Assembly (NCBI RefSeq): GCF_051622035.1
Contig: NC_135364.1
Coordinates: 24,668,501-24,732,500, forward strand
Direction: 5' to 3'
Origin: Arctopsyche grandis
Lineage: Eukaryota > Arthropoda > Insecta > Trichoptera > Hydropsychidae
DNA length: 64,000 nucleotides
Under the pieces are notes generated by a model. That model had not been told where the DNA came from. It was given only the letters and a program-made list of their open reading frames with translations, and ran no database searches. Below, piece by piece: positions 32,061 to 44,730 of the stretch (its first letter is position 1; each line of letters begins with the position of its first letter). Both the position numbers and the translations under genes were made by a program.

Positions 32061-32455
32061 TATATGTATGTATGTAGATTCAATTCGATTGATATCGAAT
32101 TGAATTACTTACTAGAATCATATACATACGTCTGTGAGTGTATATACATATAAACACTCACAGACGTATGTATATATGTATTTAAATTATTTTAGAAAAG
32201 AATATCTGGGAGATCAGCTGCTTGAAACATGAACTTTGTATCAAATTTTATATTCAATATTGTTTGTGTTGAAAAAAATCTTTAAAAACCTTTTAAAAAA
32301 TCAAATCGATCCAATTTTTAGCTATTGACTAACTTCAATATGTACTTGAAACTATTAACGATCGATCTATTTGTGTTTAAGATTTAATTTGTAACTCAAA
32401 ACCAACTTTAGATGTCGATATCAATCGAATTGAATCTACATACATACATATATAA
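32061..32455. repeat. inverted repeat pair with an internal perfect hairpin
   Basis: ATGTATGTAGATTCAATTCG followed by ATTGATATCGA (32065-32100) is found inverted at about 32407-32445. The left arm is itself palindromic: TTCAATTCGAT/ATCGAATTGAA. Between them at 32123-32174 a second hairpin has 20-bp perfect arms with core CGTCTGTGAGTGT and a 12-base loop. Possibly a small foldback element. Confidence 0.75.
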
Positions 32456-32849
32456 TATGTATAAGCCTTAAGATGATTGTCATAATTGCAACAAGGTTTG
32501 ATGATTTTTCAAATCATTACAGAGCAAAGGCAACTTTAACGAGATTTAATGCTGTCACCAAAACTAATATATGTTTCTTTTCTTATTTTGAGTATTAAAT
32601 TGATTGGATTGTTATTTGTATATACTATCATATTCATATGTCTTTACATATATCGGCCAAATCTTGGTCGTTGATTAAAGAGGCGCTTAAGTGCTGTTTT
32701 AATTCCTTGATGTTAGATCGACACAATTAGATTTTAGCTATACTATGTATGTATACTCAGTTTCATTTTGAATTGTTACAATTGTATTTATTAAATATTG
32801 ACACACATATCGAACTATTTTTATCCAACCCTGTACAACCCACACATAG
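32456..32849. other. AT-rich intronic sequence
   Basis: Nothing recognised. Confidence 0.5.
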
Positions 32850-33640
32850 CCGTTTCGAGTCGGTTGCTGAATTTCAGTGCACGAGGAGACCTTTTGTTTG
32901 ACACGTGAAAGCAATATATCTCGCATCCAATATTTGGCGCGATGATGGCTGTATGAATTATTGTGATGGCGTAAAACATAAAGTGAGGAGGCAGGCCCCA
33001 AGTTTTGAAGGAGCAGATACGACCGAAAGTGGGAAGGGGGTGGAAAGTGGGGCGGCGGTTCCTATCTATATCTGTCGATGCCTTTCGAAGGTATCTATTA
33101 TATTCGACGCCCTAAATGCGAACCCTTCCACGCGATAAGGATATCGATCCCTTCAAACTGTAGACAAGTGACGTTGACGAGATACTTAGGCCGCCCCTGG
33201 CCTATAGACAGCCGCCCATCCCCCACGTCTAGGGGCGGATTTTCGTCGTCGGGGTATCAAACTTGCGACTCGAGCAGAGCCAAATCCTCGCTGGGTGGAG
33301 GGGGCGGAATTAGGGGTGGCTTTATAACCGAATCGTATTATTCCGTATCGTTAAAGATTTCTGTCGATAATTTCCCAACGCTGATTGTCGAAATCGTATT
33401 CGACGACTTGTCGTTTTATGTGTATGTATTATATTATATGTATGTATGTAGGTATCTGAGGATGATACGAATTTGAAATTTATGAGCTTCGACGTTAAAA
33501 CTATCTGATTTTCAGATCTGAAAAGCATCGCGATATTGCCCCGGTTTTAACCCCTTTGGCCTCACCCCTTCTTAGCCGCATTAGCTACCGTCGTTCGTTT
33601 TAAAAGGAATTTATAGCCGAGGTTTATTACAGATTTCACA
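32850..33640. other. GC-raised block
   Basis: Non-repetitive, with GGCCGCCCCTGGCC near 33190 and GGGGGCGG near 33300. A 132-codon frame at 33078-33476 ends in AT-rich sequence and has no domain; the plus and minus frames conflict. Candidate noncoding element. Confidence 0.4.
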
Positions 33641-35089
33641 TAAATTTTATTGTTAGTGACCGCTTATTTTATGCTCGTTTCATTTTTATTTACCGCGATT
33701 GTAGTTAGAACGTATTTCTTTATCTTTCCCGTACTTTTTTTTATAATCCGGTGGTTGGAATATTTTTCTTCTTTGAGCAAGAAGCCAAATTGGATATTTT
33801 ATCAATCATGTGTTTACAAAAATTGCACAATTTAATCAACATTTTAGGAAAGTTACTCGTTTTCAGACGAAGGTGTCTAATTTATGTTAGAATTCTTTCA
33901 GACGTCGGTAGACATATATTGTATAGAATATAATTAATTTGTGCGGCGTGTCTCGTGTGAAAGGCCTTACTAAAATCAATATCGGCACCGACGGGGTTTG
34001 ACATTTGTGAAAATGGCCATTGAAAACCATTGTCACTATTATTAAAAGCTCATTTGTGAAATTTCGCTTCGGTTGTTTGCATTAGCACGTTCAAATCGTT
34101 TCTACAAATGAAACAATCATATTCAGTCGGTTAAAATTGCCGCATGACCGAGTCGTATTTCTATGCACTTAAACGGTATAAAAATAGTGCATTGAGATAA
34201 TTTATTGATTGATTAGGTTAGGTTACACTTGTGTCAGTAATGCTTTAAATATAGTCTATATATTGAATGAATGCCTGCATATAAAATTCGCATGTACCTA
34301 TATTAATATTTATGAGTTCACTTTGATTGATAGTTAGTATTATAAAATATTATAATTTAATAGAGTTCAATGTGCATACATATTTATGTGCTGATAATTA
34401 TGATATTGTAACTACATATGTAGCCATTTCGGTATATCGAAAAGCAATCTAACCATTGTATGTATACAGAAAATAATTTAAAAGTAACTTCCATATTTTT
34501 TTATAAACTTCTTCCATCGATCATGCAATTTTATTAATTTGATCAGATGTGAAGATACTCTAAGGGAAAGATCACAATTTTTTTTAAGAATGGTATTGAA
34601 AATAAAGGATACGATGGTAGTTTATTTTTAGAATAAACTATTATATAATACAATTCTTTTTCGACGATATGAAATTGTTTTGATAACATTTCTTTCAATT
34701 TAAATGACTTGGCATAATTATATATATCCAAATACTCGCATATATTCGTTTATTTCTAAAATGTGTATTTTTTTAGTATTCAGAAAAGTTTTGATACCAC
34801 TTAACTTTTGGAAATGTTCATAAATTATCTTGGGCGAAGCCAATTTTTTTGTAAATATGTATTTACTATACATTGTGTAATTATGTTTTTTAGGTTTGAT
34901 TTTTTCAATATATTAAGTTTGTACGTAAAATGTATATGTATGTATATGGTTACTATGTGGAAAAGTCAAAGGAAAATTCAATATATGTAACAGTATGAAA
35001 ATCACTCTACTTAAATTGATAGCATATTGGGCAATCTTCTGATCTTACAAATTTAAGAAAGTATAATTCATATTATATTTTGCGCGAAA
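33641..35089. other. mostly AT-rich intronic sequence
   Basis: A short less AT-rich patch lies at 33940-34150. No gene recognised. Confidence 0.45.
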
Positions 35090-35900
35090 TACAAATTCAT
35101 TATAACAATATATCCCGAAGGAGAATTAGGACGATGCGACGTTCAAAGGACACAGCCACGTATTAAACGCGATTTTCAATCGCTTTTCTTTGTATGTCGG
35201 TTTGCATTGTTTGGAGGGCTTTGTTGCCGGAAAAATTTTGTGTTTTTTCCGTCGTGATTTGTAGACTTTCCTTTGTGTTTTCCGACGTGCGACGTACTCA
35301 CATATATTACAGATACGTAGATATCATTACAAATATATGTGTATATACATACATATACATCTCTCGACGGTCTCGCACGCGTCTATATTACGGCATTAGA
35401 ATCGGACGCATCAATCCATTAAGGGAGACTGACACCTCTCGAGATATATTATATGGCCTGAGGGGTGGATGCTCTCGGTTTCCAACCAAGTTTGGGCCAC
35501 ATGTGCTCCCTCTCTGCTGTTCTCTGCTCTGATATATCCGTACGTACATATGTATGCATGTACATGTGTACGCGTGTGCACACATCCGCGTACACGTTCG
35601 TGCAAAAACACTTTGGGCAAAAAATATAGCCGAACGTTTCCAATGGGCATTTTCTCCTTTAGACACACTCAAAAGAAAATCGGGAACCGCTGAAGGTTAA
35701 ATTTGGTCATGATATATTGATGCGCTGCGAACGACTCGGGCTATAAGCTCCGTACACGTGTTGGGGATATCGATAACCATTTATCTCCGAAGACAAATAC
35801 ACTATTCGCGTTTGTACACATTCGAATGAAAACGATACAGTTTTCCGTGCGCGAGGATGGGAAGCGCTTTTAAACCGGGTGAAATTGGATGAAATTTGTA
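35090..35900. other. GC-raised block
   Basis: Non-repetitive CpG-containing sequence with a TACATATGTATGCATGTACA segment at 35545. Overlapping frames on both strands (up to 112 codons) have no domain. Candidate noncoding element. Confidence 0.4.
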
Positions 35901-37129
35901 GTATGTGAGATGATTTGATTGTTCAAGAATGTTTTCAGTAGTAGTATTTAATATTCAATGTTTTGCAACGTTTAAAAAAGATTGACAAACAAATTGAAGA
36001 TATGATAGCTCTTTAGGTTTCTGATATTAAACAATTAGTTTGGAAAAATTGATTTTGTGATTCTCACAAACGTATGTATGTATGTACGTAATGTAATTAC
36101 TATGAGATACTTATCAGAAGCTTTAAATAGTCACATACTTAGCTTGTTGTTTCGATTGCTTTAATTTATCTTTATAAAAGCCATTTAATGACATAATAAC
36201 TAGTAATCTTCTCGACTTGTTGATCCTCAAAATTGACGTCTTTTATGCCAACCATTTTTCAATATTTCATTTATTTATCGTAATATATAATATGAATAAT
36301 ACCATAGTTAAAATAAATAATAATATAAATAAAGAAATAATAACATATATTTTAAGCTTTTAAAGTAAATAAGAGATGTAAAAAAGTCGTCTTAATGTGA
36401 AACGTAAAGGAAGTTTGTAAAAAAAAATTACAATCAATGGCAAATACATCCGAATACTGATTTCAATACTCACTTTTGACACATCAATAGTAATTTTCGA
36501 TTTAAAAACCACAAAAGCCTGTAAAAATTACACATTTTTTCAAACGTTCATATCCAATAACCGAAAAAAAAACAAGAAACATCATTGTAATATTAAAATT
36601 GAATGGGTAAAATTAGGTAAAGTCTCAGGTCTGGATATTTTTTTGTTGAATTTTATAAATTGGATCTGATTTATTATAATGTGTTAAATTTCTGCTAAGC
36701 TTATAAGTACTTTAATTGGTAAAACTATTATAATTTTTTATATTGAGCTATTTCATAATATAATAATTTAATTATTATAATAATTGATCTTTTGCAACTT
36801 TTTGTTGAACTTAATATCGAAATTGTATTTAATATGACATGTTTATGAATTAAGCAATGTAAATTATATTGTCAAATAATCTGTTTGTTTATATATTTTA
36901 TAAATATACGTATGTATGTATGTATGTCGAAAATCTTTAGACGAACTTTTTTTTCTTAAAAGAACAATGACTGCTTTGCTTTTGTAACTGCGGTATTTGC
37001 TCGTAGCGGTTTCGTGTATTTACCTAATTAAGAAGAACAAGAATTCCATGTAAGATGAAAGAATATATACGACCAAACATTTTATACAAAGGAAGCGTTG
37101 GATTAAATACTTAATGCGCAACAAAAAAT
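35901..37129. other. AT-rich intronic sequence
   Basis: Nothing recognised. Confidence 0.5.
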
Positions 37130-37800
37130 TCAAACGACTTACTATTTTTGAGCTGGGAAATCGATGATTGTACGCACTGGCGAGGAGATCGCTTTAATCG
37201 TTCAATTTGATGTCGAATCTATCTTGTCAGAATGATACATGTCGGACATCGGCCTTTAGAGTATGAGGGTCAAAAAAAAATTAGGTGCGCCGTTCGGCCT
37301 CCAGCTTCTAAGGGTTGTCGTCGTATATATGTATGTATGGGTGTACATATATATACGGTGTATAAATTTATATGCGGCTTTTTCGAAAGAAGCGTCCGCG
37401 GCCTAATGAAATTTCTATCCGCTTGTCCACCGTCAATCATCGGTGTCAACGTCGAATTTCGTTATGGCGATAAATTTCGTTTCAGGGGCGGGTCACCGTC
37501 AGTGACCCTTGTCATGTGGGGGGCGAACTGGCTCGGGGTCTACGCCGTAGGCGGCTACGAGACCGCTTAATTCGCGCACCGTTCGCTCATATCAATCTTC
37601 ATTTAAAATTAAAGTCCGAGGTGGCGAGGGCCAAGGGTGAGCGTGCAAGAAGTGGTCCCCGTGATGAATGATGACGCCCGCGCCCTAAAGGTTTATTGCA
37701 ATATTTTACGTGGCCGCACAAAATGTATACGTTCGCGTCTATAATGGCCGTAGGCAGTACGTACGTAAATGCAAAGAAAGAAAAGTCGCTCGGTAATTAA
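37130..37800. other. GC-raised block
   Basis: One of the clearest such blocks, with GGGGCGGGTCACCG, GGCGAACTGGCTCGGGG and ATGAATGATGACGCCCG. A 112-codon frame at 37232-37570 includes repeat-derived codons and has no domain. Candidate conserved noncoding element. Confidence 0.45.
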
Positions 37801-38639
37801 GCTTTCACGAAAAAAATGTATATAAATTATTACGCGCGGTGAAAGGGTTCAAGGTTTGATTTTTTGCGTCTAGTTTTAATCGTTTATGTACATATATTTT
37901 TGATGAGTTTGAAGATTTTGATATTAGGATGGTTATTAATGTAAGACTATATACTTTATGTATATACAATAGCCAGCAGTATAGCTAAATACTCATAAAA
38001 GCTACAACTTTATTTAAGATGTTTTCTAATGTTGTGACTCAACCGAAATTAACCTTTAGGCAAATGGCTTCTATTAGTTAATAAAAACCACGCATTTAAA
38101 TAGATTTGGGATCGTATTGATCTCGTCAGATTTAAAAACACATCCACATCAAGTCGTAAAAGTGCGTCAATGCTAAACCTAAAAGTTAAAGGCTTTATTT
38201 TTAAAAGAAAAGGAAGTGAAAAAAAGCCGTTCAAGAATATTATGTTATTCTGATATTGCAACTTTTGAAAGATTCGCTACATGAACAAATTTATCCGAAG
38301 TTTGTAGCGAAAAGTGACAGCTTACCGAAACTTTGCCAATCTGAATGAATAAAAAGACAGCCGAAATAAAAAATTGTAAAAGTCGGAAGAATGCGTCAAA
38401 ATACGAGAAAAATGTCGCCTCACGAGAGCGAGGGAGAGTTAGCAAACAAAGTGGTCTGCAAAATTGGACCCGACTATGAAACTAATGCATTTGTTTTTTT
38501 CCTACGTATTTCAAAGATAAGATGCGACTGATTTAATTTAATTTATATATGACGCATATAAATTATCATCTTTTTCACGGATGTATGTATGTATGTACAT
38601 ATGTACTGAATTACAATGTCTCAACTCTAGGACTCGGAA
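37801..38639. other. AT-rich sequence with a SINE head fragment (37972-38045)
   Basis: AGCCAGCAGTATAGCTAAAT and TTGTGACTCAACC are a decayed SINE head and body start. Nothing else recognised. Confidence 0.45.
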
Positions 38640-39320
38640 CGACTGCGTGTTCGTTCGGAAGGGCTCGTCTTGAGCTAATGACTAAATAATTTGAATAGGT
38701 CGGTGGCAGGCAAGTGTCTGAACTCGAGTTTGGTTCACCTTAATTATATATCAGTAGCTGTGCTTGATGGACACGAAACATTTAGTGGGCTCGAGCCAGC
38801 GATGACTGATTTGTTCGTCTGTTTTCTGCCATTGCCTCGAATCGGATGCTTTCACGCGAACAGCCGATTGTTATTTGAATTCGTGTGTCATTAAGCTGCA
38901 ATTATATTATTATATATGTGTGTGTAGTTGTCTATGCACGCGCGGTTCTATTAATTAAAAAAGTTAAGTGTAGCGATTTGCGGTCTGAACGAGGGTGTAA
39001 CATCAATTAAGGCTTTTGTAAAACTTATCCTCCTATGCATGTGCGGTGGAGAGTTTAATTGTATATTTCGTTTTTAACTAACTCCACCGAGTCCCCGGTA
39101 ACCGTTTAATGGCCGCGGTAATTAGCGTTTAATATGTCGAGAGCGCAAAAATTTTAATTGCACACGTGGAGGCCCGGCTAAATTCAACTGGGAAATGGCA
39201 CACTCCTGGAATGGTTTAATGTGTGTTTACATGCAAGCGTATTGTAACGTAAACTATCGTATATCAATTTTTTTTCGTTCGAAAAACACCCACGTATCGC
39301 TCACTCCCTGTCAGTTTTAA
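38640..39320. other. GC-raised block
   Basis: Includes CCGAGTCCCCGGTAACCG then TTTAATGGCCGCGGTAATTA near 39105, a striking unique stretch. Frames short and unrecognised. Candidate conserved noncoding element. Confidence 0.45.
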
Positions 39321-40017
39321 ATTATTTTTCTATACATATAAATTTAAATGTGAAAAATGAATTTATTTAAGTCAACATTAGTCGTCTGCATATTGAGTTG
39401 ACTTATGGTGTCTGTTTTATTTTATAATTTCATGAATGTCAGGGAAAAATTTACTTATTTTAAGAGAAGTCTACGGACTTGGCTACTATTGACTGTGCTA
39501 AAACATTCGTATTTCTTTTTCAGTGCTTTAAAATAATTAAAGCAAAATGTAGTACAGCTTGAAAAGGTAAAATTTTCGATAGAGTTTTCTGTGGTTGTTC
39601 CATTGGTTTTACGCAAATACTTTCTTTTGAAAAATTATCTACAAATGTGTCTTTTGGCATTGAAAATTTGATATTCTGTATAAAATAAAATAAATTTCAA
39701 TCAATAAAATGATCCAAATGAAACTAAAAGGTATACAATAGTTTTTCTAATAATTAATTTAATGTTACATATGTATTTATATTGTAACTTCCTCGGTTAC
39801 GTGGGTGTAATAAATATTATTGTCACGCTTCGTCAGTTACGGGGTTGGCGACTAACTAGACTTGAGTATTTAGTATATATTTTACAAAAATGTTATTAGC
39901 TTCACTCTGTTATTTATTTTATTTTCTTGTATGTACATATGTACTTAATAGTTTTGTTTTGTTTTTTTTTCTTATATGTACCTATGTATGTATATATGTA
40001 CATATAACTACATATTT
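39321..40017. other. AT-rich intronic sequence
   Basis: Nothing recognised. Confidence 0.5.
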
Positions 40018-40090
40018 ACAACTCGTCGTATTGGAGCAATCTGTTAGAAAAGTGTTAATAATTGATTGGAATTAAATAAATTAATAAATT
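40018..40090 (+). repeat. LINE/SINE 3'-end remnant, hairpin subfamily C
   Basis: ACTCGTCGTATTGGAGCAAT then CTGTTAG matches the SINE end at 25805-25850; followed by an AAATAAATT-rich tail. Stem decayed. Confidence 0.55.
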
Positions 40091-40381
40091 GTAACAAGCA
40101 TAATACTGCAGACGGTAAGAATAACATGAAAAACAGAAAACTTGACCATGCAGTTTTTGTTTTCTAATCGACAGATTTTGATATATGTAAATAGATTCTT
40201 ACAATTCTAAATTATAAATATAATACAATATTTAATTCGTTATATTCACAGATATGTTTACTATGCTGTGTATACATACATAGGTACATATATTATGTAA
40301 ATATATATTTCTGAATTTTTTTTTATTATTTTCAAATATTTTAATTTTATTTATTTATTTATTTATTTATTTAATAGTTTT

Positions 40382-40427
40382 GGACCATTGTGGCATTACA
40401 GGAAGAACCTAATGCGCCACAATGGCC
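40382..40427 (-). other. 3'-terminal hairpin of LINE B
   Basis: GGACCATTGTGGC (40382-40394) pairs with GCCACAATGGCC (40416-40427): 12 bp with one bulged A. In element orientation the loop is GCATTAGGTTCTTCCTGTAA plus T, similar to the LINE A and SINE loops. Confidence 0.85.
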
Positions 40428-40781
40428 TACATTTGAAAAATATATAAAAACATGATATAAAAACAAGTAAACTGTAAATAAAGGAAAAAAGCAAAAGCAG
40501 AAAACATGGTAAAATAAAATTACAAAAAAAGTAACAAAAGGAAAATAATACATCATTCAGAGAGAAAAAAAAAAAATAACAAAAGTGTAAAAATTAAAAA
40601 TAAAATCCATAAATCCCATTCTTTGTTTACACTGATCAAAATTAAAATAGTATATAAAAATGTACAAAAGAGAAAGAAAAAATAAAATAAAATAAAACAA
40701 AATATGAATAAAAAATAAAATCACAGCGAGGCCCAAATGGAAGAGAGTAGATTAAGATTCCACTCATTCATCACATTCAAA

Positions 40782-41654
40782 TTAAGAAAGTAATGATGAG
40801 CGCAGGTTACCAGATAAATATGTTAAGATAATATCCGACAATCTACGCTCCCCAAGGTGGAAAATATCACATTCAGGGACAGCAGCAACGATTTCATTGA
40901 GAAGTCGAATAGCTCTTGGAATAGGAGCCATTCGAAAAAGAACTGTGCGAGCAGCAGGTACAACCATTAAATGATGATGTCTACCACGCACATAATTATT
41001 AGGGACATAAAGTCCCAACTGTTCCAGCAACAACGGGCATGACGTATTACCACGCAATAGCTGGAGAACGAAACGAATTAACGAGAAGTTTCTCCGAAGT
41101 TCAAGGGAATTATACCCAAGCATGCCCAAAAGGAAAGGAGTAGGATAGAGATATGGGTAGTACCCATACTCTTTCTTATAAAGAAAACGAAGAAATGCTT
41201 TTTGCACTTTTTCTATAATAAGAGAGTAGTTTGCTTCGTGCGGATTCCACACAATTGCATTATACTCTAGCTTACTTCTAACAAGCGAGTTGAAAAGCAA
41301 GCGAGAAGACAAGGGGTTGGAGAATAATCTAGCATATCTCAAGACAAATCCAAGTCGACGAAAGGAAACGTCAGCGATTGTCTTGATGTGGTTGTGAAAG
41401 GTGAATTGAGGATCAAAAGTGATACCCAAGTCGACCATTGATTCCACGCGCTTCAACAATACGGATCCAATGGAATATCCGTGACAATAGAGCGAATTCG
41501 CACGTCCATAACTCATAATAGCACATTTACTAGTATTCAGTTCAAGCCCTAAACTGGAACTGAACTCTAAAACAGCGTTAATATCAGCTTGAAGGAGAGA
41601 GGCTTGCCTCTCATCCTTAACAGCAAAGAATAGTTTAACGTCGTCAGCAAACAA
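40782..41654 (-). CDS. reverse transcriptase of LINE B (C-terminal 290 residues)
   Basis: Starts at the catalytic F-A-D-D-V-K-L-F box; fingers and most of the palm are missing because the insertion is 5'-truncated, so the first codon (TTG) is not a real start. The rest is open: L-E-L-N-T-S-K-C-A-I-M-S-Y, V-D-L-G-I-T-F-D, the L-E-Y-N-A-I-V-W-N-P motif, V-Q-K-A-F-L-R-F-L-Y-K, and a C-terminal domain with Y-Y-P-Y-L-Y-P and R-A-I-R-L-L-N-E. LINE A has matching Y-P-Y-L-F-P and S-R-A-I-R-L-F-N motifs, so the two belong to one superfamily (Jockey/CR1-like, clade unresolved). The product would be catalytically dead. Confidence 0.9.
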   Translation of the reverse strand: MFADDVKLFFAVKDERQASLLQADINAVLEFSSSLGLELNTSKCAIMSYGRANSLYCHGYSIGSVLLKRVESMVDLGITFDPQFTFHNHIKTIADVSFRRLGFVLRYARLFSNPLSSRLLFNSLVRSKLEYNAIVWNPHEANYSLIIEKVQKAFLRFLYKKEYGYYPYLYPTPFLLGMLGYNSLELRRNFSLIRFVLQLLRGNTSCPLLLEQLGLYVPNNYVRGRHHHLMVVPAARTVLFRMAPIPRAIRLLNEIVAAVPECDIFHLGERRLSDIILTYLSGNLRSSLLS

Positions 41655-41657
41655 ATT

Positions 41658-42129
41658 TTAAATTATGCATATTTAAAGTACTATGCTATAATTATATTAC
41701 CATACAATAAAGCTATTAAGTTATATTAGTAGTGTATGTACATATGTACATTAGTAAATTCATCATGAAAAGTGCTTCTATTAAAAAATGATAGTTGTTT
41801 GTAAAATATTAAATTAATTAATATGGTTTTGTATATAATAGTACGTTTGATAATTACAATTCTACGTAGTTCAAGCTTTAATAATGGTATACAAAGTTGG
41901 GAATATTGCAATTGTGTGCCTTGATGAAGTCACATAACAAAGTAGAAACTCATGCGCTTAGGCCTTACAGAATATTTAGCGGGTGTTAAATAAGGCATTA
42001 GAGTTGGATCGTTTTAAACTTGTAGCAAAAGGAACTGGACACGATTCCCTACTTAACCGTTGGCTATTCTATCCCCAGGTCGTCGTACTATTAGTTAGTA
42101 AAATAGTTATACATATAATGGGAACCCGC
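41658..42129. other. AT-rich intronic sequence
   Basis: Nothing recognised. Confidence 0.5.
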
Positions 42130-42990
42130 GTACAAAAGGTGAGGTGAAATTAATTCCGGTAAAAACTTCATTAACATCAAATATCGACGTGGCCCCGCTT
42201 TGGAAAGCGTAAATACCGCTTTAATTGTTTTCGAGCACGTAATAAAATTCCACTTGATTATTCCCAGCCAAGCTGACTATAAATTTACACCGTCGACCCC
42301 GCTTCAAGTAGCGAAACAGCTTGTTAAAGACCATCAGTTCTGCGAAAATGCGTCATGGCGCATTACAGGCGCCGGTAATGCGCCGCATTGCAACATGCAT
42401 TACGCTCCCTTTTACATTTAGATTAATCGTTGGAATATAATAAAATCGTATGGTTTTTAAAGAAAAATAGTCGCAGTTTCTTATCGTTTTTCTAAAAGAA
42501 AAAAAAAGCGGTCCGTTTCGGCGTGGAGTGAGATTTCTCATTCGCGAATATCAGATTTCGCTTTGTCGGTGATATTGCTCTAGCTCTCCCCCCGAGAGAG
42601 AAATGCACTTTGTAATGCTGTAGGCAGTATTGGGTACTCGGGAAAAATCAGTTTCAATATACATTAAATCGTACCATTTGTAACTTGGGGCTTTTGATCG
42701 CTTGCCAGAAATAACTAAAATCGCTTATTGATATTGCGTTTCTCCAGCGAAGTCTGCCAAAGAAAAATGATTTCTCGGCAAAAGTTTTCAGATACGGGCC
42801 AGACTATGAACGCTTTCACCGTTCGTTTTTATTTTTACATTTATGCACGGCCACCGAGTGCGTCTTTCGAATTCAATTAAAATACGTTTTATTTCGTGGA
42901 AGGCCATACTTATGGCACACACCGTGGCAAGTGAGGTCGTATGGAGATAAAACTTTCGAGAATGTGAGTCTGGAAAAGTCCGACTAAGTT
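42130..42990. other. GC-raised block
   Basis: Non-repetitive. Contains the short near-palindrome ATGCGTCATGGCGCATTACA and AATGCGCCGCATTGCAACAT (42348-42400), and CTCCCCCCGAGAGAG. Frames short. Candidate conserved noncoding element. Confidence 0.4.
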
Positions 42991-43255
42991 TCATACTGAC
43001 TTGATTTATGTACGACAGGTATTGTAAATAATGTGGGTATTAATTTCAAATAAAATATTTAACGTTCCAATATAAAAAATTGTTATGATGAATTGGAAAA
43101 TTTCGAAATCGGAAATTTGGATGATTTTTTAATACATACATACATATGTATGTATGTTCATATGTATCAGAGCTGAAATTTTAGTTAGTTTTAATGTAGT
43201 TGTGTTAGTAATGGATATTTTTTTTATCTAGGTAATTTATTTATTAATATACACA
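42991..43255. other. AT-rich spacer
   Basis: TACATACATATGTATGTATG at 43137; nothing else. Confidence 0.5.
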
Positions 43256-43430
43256 TATGCCAGGAAAGCCTAACAGGTAAATCCCATTGCGCTTTCCTGG
43301 CCAATTACAAAAAATTATACAGTATAATAGAGACAGAGTGGGTAGCATTTTATAATATCAGCAAATACGAGACAAACCTATAAACTCGAATTTGTGAGAG
43401 ATAAATAAGATATCTTTTATGTAAATTATA
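43256..43430 (-). repeat. LINE A-type 3' end, minus orientation
   Basis: The best-preserved hairpin: GCCAGGAAAG (43259-43268) pairs perfectly with CTTTCCTGGC (43292-43301). The loop CTAACAGGTAAATCCCATTG is that of LINE A. About 120 bp of matching 3' UTR follow (AGCAAATACGAGACAAACC similar to GGCAAATTCGAGATCCTAC at 30654). No coding part remains. Confidence 0.85.
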
Positions 43431-43969
43431 TATACAATAATACATAAAAGAAACAAAAAAATGTATATACATATACATACATACATATATTCATACTATA
43501 TTACTACTCATAAAAAAGGAGGTTTGTAAAAATAGAATCACTTCTTCGTATTTTATTTAATTTATAATATATAAAAAAAATCTATTAAGTCCTCATGATG
43601 ATATAATAAAATTGATATTATTGATAATGCTTTTTTTAAATAAACATGTTGACAAATTTTGGTATTTTTTTTATTTAGTTAACATGTATTAAATATATTA
43701 GGATTTCAATCTACTTTCAAAATCTTATGATTAACTATTAATATAGTAGATATTCAAGAACATATTTATCACTCAACTTTTCTGATATAATCGTAGAAAA
43801 TGGGATTAAATTGCGATAAAATTAATGAAATTACTTTCAGCTGATTTCAATATTTGAATTAATGCAATAAAGTGTGGAATAGCCTAAACTATAATTTATA
43901 AATAGGAAGTATTAAATTTTACTTACATATATCTTGTTGAATTATTTATGTAAATATTAATTAAAACAT
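43431..43969. other. AT-rich intronic sequence
   Basis: Includes a TACATACATACATATATTC run at 43470; nothing else. Confidence 0.5.
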
Positions 43970-44570
43970 TAATTAAGCCTAGCCAGTCAGCCGTATAAGC
44001 GGATGCATGCGATTTAATTGCGAAGGTACACGGAGAGGAGCATTTCGAAAATACACAGGCCACTTTGACGACATGAAATCGGGTCCAGCGCGTTTCGTAA
44101 GTGTCCCAGTTTGCGGTCTGGGGGTTTTCGCAGCAATCTAATCAAATAATCCTGTTCGTGGGCCATAAAGGTCCTGATTGGGGTGGCGTCGGTGTTGAAA
44201 TCTGCAATTTCACACGTCCGCAGGTCGTGTTGGCTACGCCCCACCCCACTTTTCCGGACCGTTAGAGGTCCTCGTGGTACCGAAGGCCTCTCTCGGGGGT
44301 CTCGGGGTTTCGGAAAAGGCCCCAAAAGCTTCCTTCACCTCCCTTACTTCCTCCCCTCACCTTCCTTGTCCGAAGTGGTGCCACCTTTCGACAAACTACA
44401 GCGTGTTGTTCCACGCCGCACTAACAAGTTTTGTGCTCCGGTCGTTCATCTGTTGCGGTGTGGTGTTCATGGTCTACCTAAAATGTTTTTGATTTTAGGA
44501 ATATTGATGTCTATTGCCGTTTATGTTTGCTTAACTTTACGTAATAATTGTACCCGAATTAAACAGTAGA
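43970..44570. other. GC-raised block
   Basis: Strongly GC-raised between 44010 and 44470. Overlapping frames of 103 (minus), 128 and 72 codons (plus) cross each other; none shows a domain and the 128-codon frame decays into AT-rich sequence. Candidate conserved noncoding element, though a short exon cannot be excluded. Confidence 0.4.
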
Positions 44571-44669
44571 CTCATTACTTGTGGTTATTGTACGATAGAA
44601 ATATACTTTTTTCTTTATATGCACATGTCACAGTGACATTACAGATAGCCCAAAATAAACACTATGGCT

Positions 44670-44730
44670 TTAGCATTTACGCATTGGGGTTTACCTGTTA
44701 AGTCTTCCTGATATATATTTATATAATAAA
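44670..44730 (+). repeat. LINE A-type 3' end, plus orientation
   Basis: CGCATTGGGGTTTACCTGTT then AAGTCTTCCTGATATATATT and an A-rich tail. The left stem arm is decayed. Confidence 0.65.

Larger units (their letters stand above)
40340..41657 (-). mobile_element. LINE B, 5'-truncated non-LTR retrotransposon
   Basis: In element orientation: truncation at about 41657, coding sequence to 40782, a 3' UTR of about 400 bp, a strong terminal hairpin at 40382-40427 and an AAAT-repeat tail at 40340-40378. Related to LINE A in protein and in the hairpin loop, but not in the hairpin stem or UTR. Three or four other fragments occur in the window. Confidence 0.9.

Noticed and set aside
33078..33476. 132-codon plus frame
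   Set aside because: Ends in TATGTATG repeat-derived codons and has no domain.
44014..44569. Frames of 103 and 128 codons as exons
   Set aside because: Conflicting strands, no splice logic, and the plus frame decays into AT-rich sequence.
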